Shown: positions 43,084-51,634 of the stretch, piece after piece
How the letters are laid out: each line of letters opens with the position of its first letter
Position numbering within the stretch: position 1 is the stretch's first letter
From: Raffaelea ambrosiae
Taxonomy: Eukaryota > Ascomycota > Sordariomycetes > Ophiostomatales > Ophiostomataceae
Assembly: GCA_002778195.1 (NCBI GenBank)
Contig: PCDI01000007.1
Coordinates: forward strand, 1,310,576 to 1,374,575
Length of the DNA: 64,000 nucleotides
Reading direction: 5' to 3'
Program-made: the position numbers and the translations under genes
The notes under the pieces: model-generated
Seen by the model: the letters and a program-made list of their open reading frames with translations, nothing else
What the model was told of the DNA's origin: nothing
The model's database searches: none

Positions 43084-43912
43084 TTAGTCCCTCTCCTCGA
43101 GGACGCGCACGCGCAGGGCCAGCACTTCCTTCTCCTTCTCGAGCTCCGTCTTTTCTTGCTCGAGCTTCTCGACCTGCGCCTCGAGCTCCTCCATCTGCTC
43201 CGACGCGCCCACGCTCATCTCCTCGACAATCTTGACCATGCGCCACAGACGCAACACAATGACCAGCGAGGCAATCTCCTCGACCACGCCGTGCGCCAGG
43301 ACGTCCACCACAAAGCTGACCAGGATGACGAAGGCGTCAAAGCAGTGGAACCACGCGGTGAAGAAGCTAGAGAGTTGGCGCGTCAGTCGAAACAAAACAA
43401 TAAAAATAAAAAAAGGCGGGGGGGGGGGGGTTAAGACTAAGTGTCTCCGAGGGAAGCTGCCTCGGAGAAGGGACAGGCTTCCATCTTGGGGGGGATGCTG
43501 AAGAGAAGGGCTGCGGGCTACGCCTCGTGGGTACTCACCTCCATCCAAAGGCCCATACGCTCGCCAGCAACTCCACCATGAACAGACTGCTAATCACAAA
43601 GCCGCTCTTCTTGATCACCTCCATCAGCGTCTCCACCCACGGCTCGTGCTCGGTGCCCTCGTCGCAGGTCACCAGCGACACCATGATCTCGATCAGAATG
43701 CCCAGGACGTCCAGCGTCACCAGCGCCAGGATCAGGTAGTGCTTTTCTTTCGAGCCCAGATAGCCCTGGCACTTGTTGCGCCAGCAGGCGACGCGCGACG
43801 TGGACACAGGATGGCACTCCTCCACCTCCTCGATCGCCTCGGCGGCCGCGACTGCGGTCGTCGATGAGGACGATGTTGTGGGGAGGAGGGCGTCTTGTTC
43901 GTTGCTGGGCAT
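43084..43912 (-). CDS. hv1: voltage-gated proton channel (Hv1 family)
   Basis: Exons 43539-43912 and 43084-43366 encode 218 residues. Four helices form a stand-alone voltage-sensor domain without a pore module. S1 has Asp68 in LVTLDVLGILIEIM, the position of the Asp that gives proton selectivity in human Hv1. S2 has Glu114 in LFMVELLASVW. S3 has Asp135 and Asp146 in CFDAFVILVSFVVDVL. S4 reads RLWRMVK, with charges at 164, 167 and 170. A heptad-rich coiled coil follows (MEELEAQVEKLEQEK), which in Hv1 drives dimerisation. It would conduct protons out of the cell on depolarisation. Compared with human Hv1 the third S4 charge is Lys, not Arg. The 172-bp intron contains a G10 tract. Confidence 0.93.
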
Positions 43913-45149
43913 GGTGGTGTGTTCCAGAAAGGGGAGCCAGAAAAGAGAGAGAAAAAGAAAGAAACGTGCAAGTACGTAGGTAGGTGTGGTGGTGACGGCG
44001 GTCTTGGCAACGTGTCGTCTTGGCAGGGCAGAAGATCGTTGCCGCTGTCAGAGGAGGTTGGGGTGAGAAAAGGAGCTTCCCGCGAAATGCCAAGACTTTG
44101 TAGCCTTGCGAAGGGAGTTACGAGATATAACAAGGCTGTGATTGATAAAAAAATAGTTTCGGATGCCAAGACTTTGTCAACCAAAGAAAGATTTACCCCG
44201 GACTGGAGGGATTTTGGCTGCCTGTGTATGTTTTTAAATTACTCTCTTTCTTGTTTTTGCATCTGCAGGTGAGCACAAAAGCTGAAAATGGAGCCACACA
44301 CACACACACACACGCACGCAAGCTGAAAACACGCAGATCGGCCTGTTTATTTCCCTTGGTTTGTCCGACAAGAGGCGCCAAAACGGAGACACCAGCCGCC
44401 AGTCGGGAAATTGGCGCAATCACGTGGACACTTTAGACAACGCGTAAGTCTGTTGCAAACGGAGGCCACCCTAGGCACACTGACTGGTAGGACAATTCGC
44501 ATTGGTGTTGATTATCTCTGCTATTTCGAGCACTTGTGTGGTACTTCCCCGCGCTGCTGCTCTAAGAACAAACACTTCTGCTGGAGCCTCTTCCTCCTTT
44601 CTCTGGCCTTCCTTCGTCTACCTCGTCGTCCTCGTCGTCCTCGTCTTCCCAATGCAATCTTGCCGTTTTTCGCCCCAAATATGACGTAAGCCAACACCGT
44701 TACCTCTAAATGTGGAAGGAATCCCTCGCCCCCAGTACAACACAAACCGCAAAAAGTGACTTGAAAACCACAAACTGCCCCCGTTACCAAAAAAAATAGG
44801 CCCCGTGCCCCTGCTCACCGGAAAAAAAAAAAAGAAAAACACCGATTTCTGTGTGATATGCTGAGATGCTTGTTTGTTGTAGAGATAAAGAAAAAAGACT
44901 AGCCTCACTCCCGCCAGGAAACACAAAAGAAAGGGGAAAAAAAGTGAAGCAAAAAAAGAGAGCGAAGGGAAGAGGGCATGCCCTCGTGGCGAAAAGCGAC
45001 GTAGACAAACCCTAAGGGCAAGTCTCTTACGGCGAGTGGGACGTAGAGAAGACTCCGAAAGAAAGAGAGAATGTTCGACAGGTAGCGCTCCTATTGGAAC
45101 CCTTGCTTCATCAAGGCCCCAAAAAGAAATATACTCTTGTCTTCCCCGT
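43913..45149. other. upstream region of Hv1 and 3' flank of the HAPSTR1-like gene
   Basis: 1.2 kb without a supportable gene. The Hv1 side is GA-rich on the + strand. An AC microsatellite lies near 44293-44314, and poly-A tracts occur near 44790 and 44820. A short open frame at 44411-44689 is followed by no recognisable protein. Confidence 0.55.
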
Positions 45150-45690
45150 CTATGCCTGCCGGTTCCGCTTGTTGCTTGTACGGCCAAAGACGTCCTTGCC
45201 GTAGCCGAGGCTGGCCAAATCAAAAATCTCCTCAAAGTTCAACTTGCGCTTCTGCCCGGCACCGCCACCGGCCAGGCGGGCGTGGCGTGTCGACCGTGAT
45301 CCGGAGCGCGACGAGGCATGCCGTACGCGGAACGGCTTGGTGACGGCATAGGACTGGTTGGGCGAAGACGCAGAAGAAGTGGAGGTGTTATTGTTGTTGT
45401 TGTTGCTAAAGTTGATATTCGGACTGCTGTTTGAAGAGGAGTCGCCCTGTTGCTGCTGTTGTTGTTGCTGTGTCGAACGGGCATCACCCAGCGTATCCGA
45501 GAGGTCGAGCTTGGCCAGCTCCATGTACGACTCGGGAGTCGGATAGGGCACGTTCGATCGAAATGTGAACGCGTCCTGCTGCGGCACCGTCACCTCGACG
45601 GGCTCCAGGTATCCGTCATCCGCATCGCTCATCAGCGATGACAACGTCGAGTCTTGTGGAGAGACGGCTTGTGATCGTTGTGCCTGTTCC

Positions 45691-45734
<44 letters not shown>

Positions 45735-46232
45735 TTGTTGATGTATCTTCAACTTGGCCGCCGCAGACAATGACTTGGTGGGCGATGCTGACGCGGATGC
45801 TGGTGGCGGTGGTGCTGCTGCTCCTGTTGCTGCCTGGGTGGACACAGACGCCGCCGCCGCCGACCGTGACGGCACGTCCGTTTCTGTCTGCATGGCCGTA
45901 TCGTTTGTGACACCACTGGTGGTGTTGTTGTTATTGTTGCTCGTGGCGTTCGTTTCGTCGGGCGTCGGGCTCGTCGAGTCAGCCTTGTCGGTCTCGTCCT
46001 CGCTGATCGTGTCGCGTCCTTCGAGACGGTCCGTGATCCATCGTCGTACGGACCGCACGTCGGTCCCTTCCTTGTCAACCAGCGCCAGCAGATCTTCTAG
46101 ACAGTCCTGGTATCCATCCGCTCGTGCCTTTGCTTGTGCCGTCGTCGAGGTTTTGTACAGCTTGGTGACCGACAGCGCGGCCGCCTTGAAGACATCGAGA
46201 AGCTCCTCGGGAAACTCCTGGAGGTGACTCAT
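45150..46232 (-). CDS. HAPSTR1 (C16orf72/DUF4588)-like protein with polyQ tract
   Basis: An intronless gene of 360 residues from MSHLQEFPEELL. The N-terminal 85 residues carry FKAAALSVTKLYKTS, then GYQDCLEDLLALV and SVRRWITDRLEG. This resembles the FQNAATAVTNLYKES ... GYQ region of human HAPSTR1, and the last residues, TSNKRNRQA, resemble its basic KRNR ending. HAPSTR1 binds the E3 ligase HUWE1 and supports stress responses in animals. Transfer of that role to fungi is inference. Between the two conserved ends lies a long low-complexity region with a run of 17 Gln, Ser/Thr/Asn stretches and Asn repeats. Family assignment is from memory of the motif pattern only. Confidence 0.7.
45690..45740 (-). 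repeat. CAG/CAA repeat encoding Gln17
   Basis: Seventeen CAG or CAA codons in a row on the coding strand, with CAG runs of up to eight. Such tracts are length-polymorphic in fungi. A second, shorter CAG/CAA run lies near 45450-45475. Confidence 0.9.
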
Positions 46233-47208
46233 CTTTCGTGCGTTCGTGTCGCTCTCGGGAGAAACGAGGGGGGGGCGTAGAGAGAGAGAGATAGAGAGTG
46301 TGTGTGAGAGGGGGGGAGAGGACGAGGAGGGGCGATGAGTAGTTCTGCGGTGGGGCGAGCACGAAAGTTTCTCTCTTGACTGCTCGAGCAAACGGTAATG
46401 ATATTTGGTGGCTCTCTCGCCGTACCGACGACGACGTAGCCAAGCAGGCTGGACAGGACCGCAGTGCTTCAAAGCACTATTCTCGACAATTCGATAGGGG
46501 TTGGTGGTGGCGTCGACCGTGCGTGTGTCTGTCTTGTGTTTTTTCCAAAGGGGGTCCAAAAAAATTGGCCCGGGTCGGGATTTGTTGCTGGGCAGAATCA
46601 GTGTTTTTTTAATGCCCACCCGATGATGATGATTCGGCGTTTACGTTTGTGAATGGACCCTGAACACCCGAAACTGGGCACATGCCCCCCCTGTCCAAGC
46701 CCACTAGCTTCCGTGCGATTAGCGGCTCGAAATTCCAGCACAGCCCCGTAACTTGTGCTTACATCATATATCTCCTTCAGTGTCAATGACCTGTAGTCGC
46801 TGCAAACGCGCCTAATAAATAGGCTGCCCAACAGAACTCACAGCGCATTTTGCAAGCCCTGATACACAACACAAGCTGTGCTCGTCCAAACAACAAGTAA
46901 ATGATTTTCAACAAGTCGTCCGCCATGCTATTTTCTGTTTTGAGAGGACATCTTTGAAATGTTCCGGCCAGAATTTAAATTTTTTTTTTTTGAAAATGAA
47001 TAAAACTAGAACGAAAACAAAAACAAAAACATAACAAGAGGAGCCACCTTCCAGGCTATCCATCCCCTTGATCAATGCCATGCCTTTTCTGTCTCCGTCA
47101 ACACAATCGCTATTTTTATAATATCAAGAAACAGTACAAGAATGCATCCTGTGCACCACGCGTACGGAAATGCATAACAAAGTAAGCGTCGTTCCGCCAG
47201 GCCCCCAA
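46233..47208. other. promoter of HAPSTR1-like gene and 3' flank of the phosphatase
   Basis: About 1 kb. The first 150 bases are GA-rich on the + strand (CT-rich leader of the minus-strand gene). Further right it becomes AT-rich, with a T12 run near 46980. No gene is seen. Confidence 0.5.
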
Positions 47209-48083
47209 TCACGCTGGCAGCCCTTCGCCAACCTGTCGTCTCTCCAGATAGCTCCAACCCATACCGCCCTCACTCTTGGTCTCGTCCCATTCTTTCAGGC
47301 GGTACTTGAGCGGAGGGAGATCTGGGTAGACCTCTTTCTCGTCACCATGTCCATCGTATTCTGGCAATTCTTCACCCTCGTCAGCAAAAGAGAATATTCG
47401 GTAGTCTGCGTTGCCAAACATGGCTCCGCTGACGGCCTTGCTCAGAAAGGCCGAGTGCGACACCACGAGCACGACCTTTTCCGGCCGTGCGTACAGCTCG
47501 GCGAGCACGGTTTGGGCCCGTGTCACGAGTGCCCGGCGGTTGTAAGCATAGACCTGGCCCTTTTCGGACGTCTTGTCGGGGAAGACGGGGTCAACCTGGG
47601 AAAAGTCGACGCCAGGGAAGTCGGGGCTGATTTCAGAGACAGAAACGCCAACATCACAAGGGTGGTCGGTAGTTTCTGGGTGTCACTTAGCAAAACGACC
47701 TGCAGAATGACCTCATCTAACGGATTTTGAGCACGCCTACCCTGCCATCCTGCGTGTGCGTACATGAGCACGCCTTTGGCCGCCAGCCAGTCGAGAGATT
47801 CCGTGGCGGTCTGCAGCGTCCGCCGCATTGGACTCACGAAGACGGTCTCGACGTCCAACCAGCCTGGTAGCGTGTTCTCAAGTTTCGCACGCAGTTCTTT
47901 GCACTGGTCAAAGCCGAGGTCTGACAGGCCTGGGTCACGAATGCTCCAGTCACGTACTGTGCAAGTTAGCTCTCCTCCCTTGATAGCCCTCAAAGAGGAG
48001 TGTATGCAGTTTTTGGAGGATCACTTATTTGAAACATTGTGCAGGGCCTGTGCATGGCGGACGAGAATCACAGTGGGCGCCAT
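47209..48083 (-). CDS. histidine phosphatase (phosphoglycerate-mutase-like) family
   Basis: Three exons: 48025-48083, about 47741-47943, and 47209-47675, roughly 242 residues. The N-terminus has the catalytic RHA motif (VILVRHAQALHNVSN), then DPGLSDLGFDQC, FVSPMRRTLQTA with the second Arg, and VVLVVSHSAFLSK with the second His. The Cys-Asp block PCDVGVSVSEISPDFP is typical of the fungal cytosolic branch related to yeast PMU1. Substrate unknown. The exon 1-2 junction is unclear: the first AG after the branch motif GCTAAC would break the frame, and the acceptor that keeps it (TGGAG, exon from 47943) deletes Asp-Trp-Ser from the conserved DWSIRDP. The second intron, 47676-47740, is clean. Confidence 0.85.
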
Positions 48084-48507
48084 CTTGAGAAGGCCGAGCT
48101 TCTATGCTATCAGAGGTCGGGAAGAGAGCGCGTGAAAAACAGCCGTTGCAGAGAATTGGGTGAAAGAGTTGGGTGACACGAGGCAGGCTGTCTGTCGTGA
48201 GGTGAGGTTCCTGGGCACGGGACCAAAAGTGTCTGGTGCTTCGCAGCCCCCCTTCGCGCCTTCCCGGCTTGAAATGCGGCACACTGAGAAATGGGGGGAG
48301 GAGCGCTGGACCGAACACCGATTTCCGCGAATGACATCAGTGTAATGGCCCGTTGGCAGGCGCCATGGACGGTAATAACGCACACCTGACCGCTTTGGTC
48401 CCTGACGTCTCATACGACCTTTCACGAAAAGAAGGAGCACGGCACAGAGCAACATACAAGCACAGGGAAGAAGGAACACACGCATGCATATTTCAGACCT
48501 GTCTTTT
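48084..48507. other. promoter of the phosphatase and 3' flank of the HET gene
   Basis: 424 bp with no supported gene. Both neighbouring genes are on the minus strand, so this is the phosphatase promoter plus the HET 3' region. Confidence 0.5.
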
Positions 48508-50736
48508 CTACGGGCTTCTGTTTTCTACGGGTTTGACGGGCCGCTGACCTTGGGGTACTGCTTTCCGCACGTCGACCGGATGTGGGCAAATGTCGTCCTC
48601 GCTCAAGTTGGCAAACAACACGGACTTGGCCTTGAGCTCAAACTCGTCCTCCTCTTTCGTTGGACCCAGCAGCCAGACCCGCGGCAGACGGCCGTATTCA
48701 TAGCGCATGAGTCCCGCTGGAACGGCCGCTGCCACACCCTTGGGCCCGATGACCAGGCCCTGGATCCGGCCTTCGTCAAAGCAGCAGATCCACGGCTCCC
48801 ACTCCCAGCGCAGGCTATCTGCTAGGGGCGCGATGCTCAGGGACCAGCCGCGGATCCAGTACGCCACCCTCAGAATAGCGTTCACGCCGCGAACACCCTC
48901 GGGGGTGTCCATCCAGGTGCCACTGTACAGATACCGCGTGTCGAACGGCCTGTCAATGGGAAAGTGCGCCCGCACATCTTGGGCTAGCTCATTCAGAATT
49001 ACACCACCCGAAAAGCCGCACTTGGCGGTCATTCCCAGTAGCCATTCGGGACCAAACTGCAGGATGATTGCAACGATGCCGCAGAAGTGGGCCTTTGTAA
49101 GCTCAAAATCAGCCTCCATGCGCCAGCCAAGGTATCGTGGTCCCTGCCCCATCTGCCCCATGAAGCCGCCACCGAGGCCAGCTGCGCGTGCATCAGACAC
49201 CATGCAGGAGGCGACTTTCAACAGGTCCTCGGACGGCTTCTCGAGTGGTGCCGGATAATAGAGCCCGACGACGATGGATGGAAAAGCAGCATCCGTGTCG
49301 AGCCAAAGGCCGCGCAGGTCATCATCCAGCATTCGTGGCAAAACATTCTGCCTTTCGGAACCTGATCCAATGTCTGTGTGGTGCGGCTTCCGTAGCCAGG
49401 AGCAGGGCCCCCCTTGTGGGCTGTCGTCGGTTCCAGCGGGAGGAGACAGCAGCTGAAATGGCTTGCCATTGGTGCACAGAGAGGTCGGGTCACCAGCTGC
49501 CAGGGAGACGGCGAGCAGTAACCGCTGGCACTGCCCCGTGGATGATGTGAGCGGGCTCTGGGCAGCGACTTCTCTCCTGAGAGAAAGCCCGCTACCTACA
49601 CTGTTGAGCACAATGATAATTCGATCCAGATTGGCGTCACGCTCTCTGTCCGCAGCCGCCGGGTTGCCGCCGGCACCCAAGGAAAAGACCTCGGCGATCT
49701 GCGTCGTGAACGGCAGAACGACGGACATGTCGGTCTTGTCTCGCGCTTCTGCCTCAATGCCGAGTGCACACTTCAGCTCGTGCATGTACCTGTTCATGTT
49801 GAAAACGCGGTGAACGGAATTGACGGTCAATCGCACGTCATCTTCCATTGGGACCGACGCTGCAAGCAAGGTCAGGTACGACAGGAAAAAGTCGGAAAAG
49901 GACAGCAGTGTGTTCTGGTTGGCAAAGCCAGCGCACCGCAGCAGGAAGCGGTGGCGTCTTCCCATGCGCATTTCGTGCGAGCACCAGGCGCGCCGGAACC
50001 AGCGTGCCTTGAATAGCCTGGTGTAAAAGCTGTGCAGGATGGGGTTGCGTTGCATGAACGGCGGCACCTCGTTCACATACGGCGGTGGGTACTTTGGGTG
50101 CTTTTCCTTGTCTTCGTAGTCGGCTATGAAGGCGCGGAGAAACTGCTGTTCCTCCTCGGTGACTTCGACGTCCTCGATGACGATGACCACCATGCGCGCG
50201 CAGGCATAGATGGCATCCATGGCCGCAATGGTAGCGTCCTTCTCGGCGGCATTGGACTGGTCGATGCAGAGCTGGTCGCACCACACGCCCTCATCCGCAG
50301 TCTCGCGCTGGAGGATGCTATGCTGGTAAAGCAGCGGCGCGATGGGGACGCGCCGCACGCCGGGTCCCAGTGCGGCGTCGGATTCAATGGGCTTCTCAGG
50401 CCAGCAGTAGCTGAGCGCGGTGTAGCTCTTGGGTGCCGCTGTCGGGTCGCCATTGACCAGCCGCAAGGTCATGCTGTCGATGAGGTACGGCTTCACCTGG
50501 AACAACTCGGCAGCGGCCGGGTCGATTTTCTTCAGACGGGCGAGAACCTGCTCTCCATGTTCGACCTGAGCCCTGTGCTGCGGCAGGTACTTGTTAAACA
50601 GGTGGGTCTTTGCTTCTGGGTCCTGCAAGCGCAGTGTATCTTCTTCGAAGGCAGCGGGGGCTGTCCATTGCCAAGTGAAGAAAGCGCACTGGCCTTGCCG
50701 AAAGGTCGGGTCGATGCTGGGGTCCCAGTTCTCCAT
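48508..50736 (-). CDS. HET (heterokaryon incompatibility) domain protein
   Basis: An intronless frame of 742 residues from the first ATG, MENWDPSIDPTF. The frame is open further upstream to 50979 but that end is a TTG. The HET domain occupies about residues 95-290, with YTALSYCWP, VWCDQLCIDQSNAAEKDATI, AMDAIYACARMVVIVI and FKARWFRRAWCSHEM, the three usual HET blocks. The remaining 450 residues have no repeat or NACHT module; segments such as LDRIIIVLNSVG and WEPWICCFDEGRIQGLV are unfamiliar. HET proteins trigger cell death on non-self recognition in some cases, but most paralogues have no known partner. It lies next to a 5S rRNA gene on the same strand. Confidence 0.9.
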   Translation of the reverse strand: MENWDPSIDPTFRQGQCAFFTWQWTAPAAFEEDTLRLQDPEAKTHLFNKYLPQHRAQVEHGEQVLARLKKIDPAAAELFQVKPYLIDSMTLRLVNGDPTAAPKSYTALSYCWPEKPIESDAALGPGVRRVPIAPLLYQHSILQRETADEGVWCDQLCIDQSNAAEKDATIAAMDAIYACARMVVIVIEDVEVTEEEQQFLRAFIADYEDKEKHPKYPPPYVNEVPPFMQRNPILHSFYTRLFKARWFRRAWCSHEMRMGRRHRFLLRCAGFANQNTLLSFSDFFLSYLTLLAASVPMEDDVRLTVNSVHRVFNMNRYMHELKCALGIEAEARDKTDMSVVLPFTTQIAEVFSLGAGGNPAAADRERDANLDRIIIVLNSVGSGLSLRREVAAQSPLTSSTGQCQRLLLAVSLAAGDPTSLCTNGKPFQLLSPPAGTDDSPQGGPCSWLRKPHHTDIGSGSERQNVLPRMLDDDLRGLWLDTDAAFPSIVVGLYYPAPLEKPSEDLLKVASCMVSDARAAGLGGGFMGQMGQGPRYLGWRMEADFELTKAHFCGIVAIILQFGPEWLLGMTAKCGFSGGVILNELAQDVRAHFPIDRPFDTRYLYSGTWMDTPEGVRGVNAILRVAYWIRGWSLSIAPLADSLRWEWEPWICCFDEGRIQGLVIGPKGVAAAVPAGLMRYEYGRLPRVWLLGPTKEEDEFELKAKSVLFANLSEDDICPHPVDVRKAVPQGQRPVKPVENRSP

Positions 50737-51266
50737 GAGAGCGGATTTTAATACATTGGTCACGGTGACTGTTTCTGTTGATGATAGAGACTTGCTGAGC
50801 CCGAAAACAAACAACGGCACAGAATCGAGTAAGCAAGCCAGATGCTTTGGTATAAATATCTGGGCTGAATCGCCGAGATATCTGAGATTGTGGCGTTTAA
50901 CTAAGTCACATATTCCTATACATTTCTGCCAAACCGCAAAGAGTCTAGCCTGCAGAGACCCGTGATGCCTGCAGAGCAAATCAAAGTTTGAGGTTTAACT
51001 CGGCTGTGCATTCACGACTTTGAGGTGTGGTAGAAGGGGCTGCACTATCCATCACGATGATTGGTTCGTCCACTCGCTGTGTTGGAGCTGAAGATGTAGT
51101 GCATATCCCATCGGGGAGGCTCTCCGAGACTGAGTGACATAATGCAATAGTAATATACATTAGAGAAAAGGATATCCTATAGTAAGATGAATAGGGTTGA
51201 AAGAGAAGAAAAAAAAAAAGAAAACTACCTAATCGTAAAATCGAACCGAAGGGCAAAAAAGCAAAA
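50737..51266. other. spacer between HET gene and 5S rRNA gene
   Basis: 530 bp on the 5' side of the HET gene. The HET frame stays open upstream through the left half without an ATG, so a leader or first exon may lie here. The right part is AT-rich, with an A/G tract near 51210. The end at 51251-51266 is the T-run terminator of the 5S gene on the minus strand. Confidence 0.45.
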
Positions 51267-51385
51267 ACGTACAACAGCGGGTATTCGCTGGTCGTCACCG
51301 ACCCAACTACTAATCCGCCGATTACTGGTTTAACTAGGGGAGAGCGGACGGGATCCCGTGCTTTCCAGTATCTATGGTCGTACGT
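51267..51385 (-). rRNA. 5S ribosomal RNA, dispersed variant copy
   Basis: A 119-nt gene. Its ends pair perfectly: ACGTACGA at the 5' end with TTGTACGT at the 3' end (helix I). The internal stretches TCCCGTCCGCTC and TTAGTAGTTGGGT are those of fungal 5S rRNA, as I recall it from Neurospora. Helix II is TACTGG with CCAGTA and helix IV is GGTCG-GTGA-CGACC; both differ from the common sequence but remain paired. Transcription ends in TTTTT at the 3' side. A TATATA element lies 26-31 bp upstream, as in Neurospora 5S genes. In filamentous ascomycetes 5S genes are dispersed singly and transcribed by RNA polymerase III, so a lone copy is expected. Sequence divergence suggests a minor isotype. Confidence 0.9.
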
Positions 51386-51410
51386 GTTGGAAGTAGCTCT
51401 AGAGCAAGCT

Positions 51411-51416
51411 TATATA
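51411..51416 (-). promoter_or_regulatory. TATA element upstream of the 5S gene
   Basis: TATATA at positions -31 to -26 relative to the 5S start at 51385. Neurospora 5S genes require a TATA sequence near -29. The match in position supports an active gene. Confidence 0.65.
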
Positions 51417-51634
51417 GTTAAGCGGCTTTTGAAGACTATATCTTCACGTGACTCTATCACGGCGCGGGGGTCCCATTCTCCACACGCGTTGCATCGCCCA
51501 TAATGGGCCGCTCCAACGACGCGTCGCTAATAAAGACATCGCCAACATCCCGCGCGACCGCCTTTCCCTTTTGCGTTCGTAGAATTGTTCTCAGAACAGG
51601 AACCACGACACAATTCTGTGCATGGTGAACCAAC

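Noticed and set aside
50737..50979. An N-terminal extension of the HET protein
   Set aside because: The frame is open but its first codon would be TTG; the first ATG is at 50736. A spliced leader exon cannot be excluded.
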